This document shows positions 61,010 through 64,000 of a DNA stretch of 64,000 nt, in pieces. The position numbers and the translations under genes were made by a program. Where the stretch lies: positions 104,661 through 168,660 of the forward strand of contig NZ_DAGX01000005.1 of the NCBI RefSeq assembly GCF_002498315.1, in the 5' to 3' direction. The notes beneath the pieces are model-generated. The model worked only from the letters and a program-made list of their open reading frames with translations. It was not told the DNA's origin and searched no databases. Numbering within the stretch: the first letter of the stretch is position 1; every line of letters starts with the position of its first letter. Origin of the DNA: Methanofollis sp. UBA420. GTDB lineage: Archaea > Halobacteriota > Methanomicrobia > Methanomicrobiales > Methanofollaceae.

Positions 61010-61693
61010 TCAGTCCCCGTAATTGACGGCGTATTCGGTCACCAGATTACTCCCGCAGAGGTAGTGGCGCAGGAGTCTGAGCCGGATCATCTCGTCCTCC
61101 GACTCGATGTGCATCCCGCCGACAAGGGAGGGAGTGTCCTCGCCGCCCACGATGAAGGGGAGGTGGATGAGCCTGATCTCATCGACCAGGCCATGCCTGA
61201 GCATGTGCCAGTTGAGGGTCGGCCCGCCCTCGATCATCATCTTTTTGACGCCGTAGTCTCTCCTGAGGACCGCCATCAGTTCAGGGAGGTCGATGTGCGT
61301 CTTCCCGCAGACGACGACGTCGACACCCTTCTCCCGGAGGGCGTCGACCTTCTCAGCGGGGGCCTGTTCGGAGACGGCGATCACCGTCCGGGCGTCGCGG
61401 TTGAGCACGTTGGCGGTGAGGGGGATGTCGGCCATGCTCGATGGGATGACCCGGATCGGGCTCTTTCCCGGCGCCAGTCTGACGGTCAGGAAGGAGTTAT
61501 CGATGGCGATGGTGTGCGACCCGACCATGATGGCATCACACTCTGCGCGGGTCTTGTGGAGGAGGATCTCGGTCTCATGGGCCATGTGTTTCATGAGAAT
61601 CTTGCTGGAAGCGCCTCTTTTGAGCGTCAGCTTCCCGTCGACCGTGATCTCCGACATCATCAGCACGTGGGGCCGTAGTGATGGAGCAGACAT
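61010..61693 (-). CDS. 2,5-diamino-6-ribosylamino-pyrimidinone 5'-phosphate reductase (archaeal RibD-like)
   Basis: NAD(P)H-dependent step of archaeal riboflavin and F420-precursor synthesis. 227 residues, the stand-alone archaeal form. SEITVDGKLTL, ECDAIMVGSHTIAIDNSFLTVR, VDVVVCGKTHIDLPELM, MMIEGGPTLNWHML (conserved E-G-G) and the LIHLPFIVGGEDTPSLVGG region match. Its stop is next to the sppA start, so the two are co-transcribed. Activity is inferred from the family. Confidence 0.9.
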   Translation of the reverse strand: MSAPSLRPHVLMMSEITVDGKLTLKRGASSKILMKHMAHETEILLHKTRAECDAIMVGSHTIAIDNSFLTVRLAPGKSPIRVIPSSMADIPLTANVLNRDARTVIAVSEQAPAEKVDALREKGVDVVVCGKTHIDLPELMAVLRRDYGVKKMMIEGGPTLNWHMLRHGLVDEIRLIHLPFIVGGEDTPSLVGGMHIESEDEMIRLRLLRHYLCGSNLVTEYAVNYGD

Positions 61694-61790
61694 AATCTCA
61701 GTTTAATATCACCCCGGGGTTTAAAAGAGGGTATGGTCAGGTATCCCGGCGAAGCAATGCTTATCCTCATGGCAGTTCCACTATCCTGTC

Positions 61791-62423
61791 ATGAATATAA
61801 CGGCGCTGAGGCCGCGTCTCATATCAAAACTCGAGCCGATCGCTGATTTTTTTGTCAGGGCCGGCATCAGTCCCAATCAGATCTCGTATCTCTCTCTTCT
61901 TGCCGGGATCTGCTGTGCGGTCGCCTTTGCCGAGCGCCTGTTTCTTCTAGGCGCCCTCCTCCTCCTTGTCTCGGCCATCCTTGACCTGGTGGACGGCACC
62001 GTGGCGCGGAAGAAGCACTGCCAGACGAAGTTCGGGGCGGTCATCGACTGGGTCTTTGACAAATATGTCGACGCCCTTGCTCTCCTCGGCATCGGGCTTT
62101 CCGGTGTGGCGGTCGTCTCCGGGTACTTCCCTCTCCCGCCTGCCGCGGACTTCGCCGTCGTCGCCGTCGCCATCTTCGGTTCGATGATGAACACCTTCAT
62201 CAAGCCGGTGGTCTATGCCGAGGTCGGGTTTACGGAGAGGGTGGACGGGAAGATCCACGACCCCCTTGAGGGCGTCGGTTTCTTCGGCCGTCCCGAGACC
62301 CTGATCGCTCTTATCGTCGGCGCTGTTGCGGGTTTCCCCGGGCTTGCAGTGATCCTCATTGCGGTCTGCACGAACCTCTCGGCGATCCAGAGGATCGCCT
62401 ACCTCTCAAGGTCGCTCCCCTGA
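61791..62423 (+). CDS. CDP-alcohol phosphatidyltransferase
   Basis: Membrane enzyme making polar archaeal lipids from a CDP-activated lipid and an alcohol. 210 residues with about six membrane segments. The catalytic motif D-G-x2-A-R-x8-G-x3-D-x3-D is intact in ILDLVDGTVARK followed by KFGAVIDWVFDKYVDA. It may be an archaetidylserine, archaetidylglycerol or archaetidylinositol-phosphate synthase; the alcohol is not predictable. Its 3' end overlaps archaeosortase A by 25 nt. Confidence 0.9.
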   Translation: MNITALRPRLISKLEPIADFFVRAGISPNQISYLSLLAGICCAVAFAERLFLLGALLLLVSAILDLVDGTVARKKHCQTKFGAVIDWVFDKYVDALALLGIGLSGVAVVSGYFPLPPAADFAVVAVAIFGSMMNTFIKPVVYAEVGFTERVDGKIHDPLEGVGFFGRPETLIALIVGAVAGFPGLAVILIAVCTNLSAIQRIAYLSRSLP

Positions 62424-63223
62424 GGCCGGGAGATCGCGCCGGTGAGGTCGTCGCGGAAGGCCTGATACAGGCCGTCTGCCATCGCCGCAAGGCCGGGCAT
62501 GATGATGAAGAGGGCGTACGCGATGACGATCAGGGCCACCAGCGCCCCGAGTTCGCAGAGGACGTTGTGGGCCCAGAAGAAACTCTCGTAGCCGTATTCT
62601 CCGTTGCTTGCGATCTCGGGGAGGTACGGGAACCACTGCCCTGTATACGCGAGGATCACGAAGACGTTTCTCCCGATGTTGAGGAGATAGATCGTCGGGA
62701 CGATGAGAAGGGCGGCGATGGCTTTCTGCCGCAGGTCGGTCGGGACGGCGGCGGCGACGCCGAGCATGATAGCGATGCTCTGGATGCCGGTGCACCCGAG
62801 GATGATCTGAACCTTCAGGCCGTTCCTGGCAAACATGTCCCATTCAGGCATGGTATATGCAATGCCAAGAGCGGAGAGGCACCATCCGATCTGGTCGATG
62901 ACAATCTGGATCAACCAGGGACCGAGGGGCGTGTAGGCGAAGGGGAGGTACAGGAGAACGGCGACGGCCGCGGCGCGGGTGAGGTGGCCGATATGGTCGT
63001 CCCCGGCGAGCAGCCTTTTCGCAGTCACGTACAGGAAGGGGAGAGAGAGGAGGGCGAGTGTCGGGTAGAGGAAGTTGTTGATGGAGAGGAAATAGGGAAC
63101 CTCCGCGAAGAGGTAGAGGGACATTGAGAGCCAGCCGCCGATGCCTGCATACGGCCGGTGGCGTCCGGGTATGAGGAAGAGAACAAATAAGGCGAACGCT
63201 GCAAAGAGAAGGTATTCGTCCAT
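62399..63223 (-). CDS. artA: Archaeosortase A
   Basis: Membrane transpeptidase-like protease that processes C-terminal PGF-CTERM signals of surface proteins and attaches them to a lipid. 274 residues, about eight membrane helices. The three catalytic positions of the exosortase family are present: Cys in ILGCTGIQSIAIMLG, Arg in LLNIGRNVFVILAY and His in FFWAHNVLCELG. ATG 63223 rather than GTG 63226. Methanogen S-layer proteins are likely substrates; none is in this window. Convergent with the CDP-alcohol transferase. Confidence 0.93.
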   Translation of the reverse strand: MDEYLLFAAFALFVLFLIPGRHRPYAGIGGWLSMSLYLFAEVPYFLSINNFLYPTLALLSLPFLYVTAKRLLAGDDHIGHLTRAAAVAVLLYLPFAYTPLGPWLIQIVIDQIGWCLSALGIAYTMPEWDMFARNGLKVQIILGCTGIQSIAIMLGVAAAVPTDLRQKAIAALLIVPTIYLLNIGRNVFVILAYTGQWFPYLPEIASNGEYGYESFFWAHNVLCELGALVALIVIAYALFIIMPGLAAMADGLYQAFRDDLTGAISRPQGSDLER

Positions 63224-63364
63224 CACCCACTATTTGTCCCACTCACCTAATTAAGAGTTCTTAAGGCGGCCGATCTCGCCCTTCAATCTGCGGCAGAACC
63301 CCTCTATACCGTGCATGATCCGCCAACCAAGTCTTAATCAGGCATGCCTCCCAATAATATCTGA

Positions 63365-63679
63365 ATGTTATTCTGTCCAAAGTGCAACACCATGATGATC
63401 TCGTCCGGGGGGCAGATGAAGTGCCGCAGGTGCGGCTATATCCAGGCCATCGAGAGTGAGGCCGGGATGAAGATCACGACCACCCGCGTGGAGAAAGAGA
63501 TCACGATCGTGGACGAGGAGGAGAAGGTGAAGACTCTCCCGACGGTTCAGGTCAGGTGCCCGAAGTGTGAGAACAACCTCGCCTTCTGGTGGCTGCGCCA
63601 GCTCCGCTCTGCCGATGAGAGCGAGGTGCGTTTCTTCCGTTGCACCGAGTGCGGACACACCTGGCGTGAATACGATTAA
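63365..63679 (+). CDS. tfs: Transcription factor S (TFIIS/RPB9-like)
   Basis: Induces transcript cleavage by stalled archaeal RNA polymerase. 104 residues. N-terminal zinc ribbon CPKCNTMMI...CRRCGYI; C-terminal zinc ribbon CPKCENNLAFWWLRQLRSADESEVRFFRCTECGHTWREYD with the catalytic acidic hairpin (D-E in RSADESE). ATG 63365. Stands alone upstream of tRNA-Leu. Confidence 0.95.
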   Translation: MLFCPKCNTMMISSGGQMKCRRCGYIQAIESEAGMKITTTRVEKEITIVDEEEKVKTLPTVQVRCPKCENNLAFWWLRQLRSADESEVRFFRCTECGHTWREYD

Positions 63680-63742
63680 ATCCTAGAAATACCAACCTAT
63701 AGAAACAGCGGGAACACACAGATTCCTGTCCCTCATTTTCGG

Positions 63743-63827
63743 GCGAGGGTTGCCAAGCCAGGTCAAAGGCGCAAGGTTGAGGGCCTTGTCACGTAGGTGT
63801 TCGAGGGTTCGAATCCCTTCCCTCGCA
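63743..63827 (+). tRNA. tRNA-Leu (anticodon GAG)
   Basis: Acceptor GCGAGGG/CCCTCGC, anticodon stem CAAGG/CCTTG around TTGAGGG with GAG, a long variable arm (class II), T arm GAGGGTTCGAATCCCTT, discriminator A. 85 nt, intron-less. Confidence 0.93.
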
Positions 63828-64000
63828 TTACTTCTGATACATTTCTGATCCGTCCCGGAATATCGTTTTACAGCATCATCCTGCTCTTCGGGCGAGATCT
63901 TTCGGATTTGAGATTGTGTAGAAATCCTCATACTGAGGGGATCTCCAGATCCCGGATCGGGACAATTTCCAGCACCTCTCCCTCCCCCTCCCCGGCAGCA
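63828..64000. other. Window end, no gene recognised
   Basis: 173 nt after tRNA-Leu with no supportable reading frame; the sequence may be the start of an intergenic spacer or of a gene beyond the edge. Confidence 0.4.

Noticed and set aside
1..64000. CRISPR array, rRNA operon, transposase or prophage
   Set aside because: No regularly spaced direct repeats, rRNA signatures or transposase motifs were found on reading the window.

Overview
The window is a 64 kb piece of a methanogenic archaeon chromosome, most likely a GC-rich member of the Methanomicrobiales (Methanoculleus or Methanofollis type; genus is inference). The evidence is a methyl-coenzyme M reductase operon, an archaeal tRNA-Trp gene with a C/D-box guide intron, archaeal TATA boxes, a Fae-Hps fusion, DNA gyrase in an archaeon, archaeosortase A, Hef, transcription factor S and archaeal-type GlyS. 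Genes are dense, with many 4-nt or convergent overlaps.

Layout. 0-3 kb: 5'-truncated a,c-diamide synthase (F430 or cobamide tailoring), ilvE, a DMT transporter and tRNA-Glu. 3.8-9.4 kb: a metallo-beta-lactamase-fold protein with an unusual C-terminal half, then two ion-channel genes in tandem (ClC type and pentameric ligand-gated type) and a PRC-barrel protein. 9.6-15.2 kb: a 14-TM MFS exporter, a UspA-UspA-GNAT fusion, an HTH-PAS sensor-regulator and a HEAT-repeat protein, which read as a stress and signalling block. 15.7-20 kb: mcrBDGA on the minus strand, without mcrC, preceded by a long AT-rich promoter region. 20.7-27 kb: a zinc-ribbon protein, an iron-sulfur flavoprotein, a lipoprotein, a Mut7-C protein, the AmmeMemoRadiSam radical SAM enzyme, UMP kinase, tRNA-Pro with nth 5 nt behind it, and a phosphate permease with its DUF47 partner. 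27-33 kb is the accessory part: a SnoaL-like gene, an AT-rich orphan gene with a HEPN-like RxxxxH motif, a relic ribbon-helix-helix reading frame behind a perfect palindrome, and two identical tRNA-Ala(GGC) genes bracketing a ydbS/ydbT-like PH-domain operon.

33-48 kb: nicotinate phosphoribosyltransferase, a methylthioinosine phosphorylase/5'-deoxyadenosine deaminase salvage pair, a YkvA-like protein, an HprK-like P-loop protein, MoaE, an acyl-CoA ligase, intron-bearing tRNA-Trp, fae-hps, a UPF0173 hydrolase, a protein with a sigma-region-4-like helix-turn-helix, and glyS-hef. 48-64 kb: small conserved archaeal genes, gyrBA behind a palindromic promoter, an ECF metal transporter (cbiMNOQ), a geranylgeranyl-reductase-family flavoprotein, pth2-truD, sppA with the riboflavin-pathway reductase, a CDP-alcohol phosphatidyltransferase convergent with archaeosortase A, TFS and tRNA-Leu.

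The observations most worth following are the ClC/ligand-gated channel pair, the HEPN-like orphan island, the tRNA-Trp intron whose two guides match C34 and C39 exactly, the missing mcrC, the gyr operator-like palindrome, and a dispersed intergenic repeat (17-nt identity between 49.4 and 58.4 kb) that forms a nested hairpin. No CRISPR array, transposase, integrase or rRNA gene was seen.
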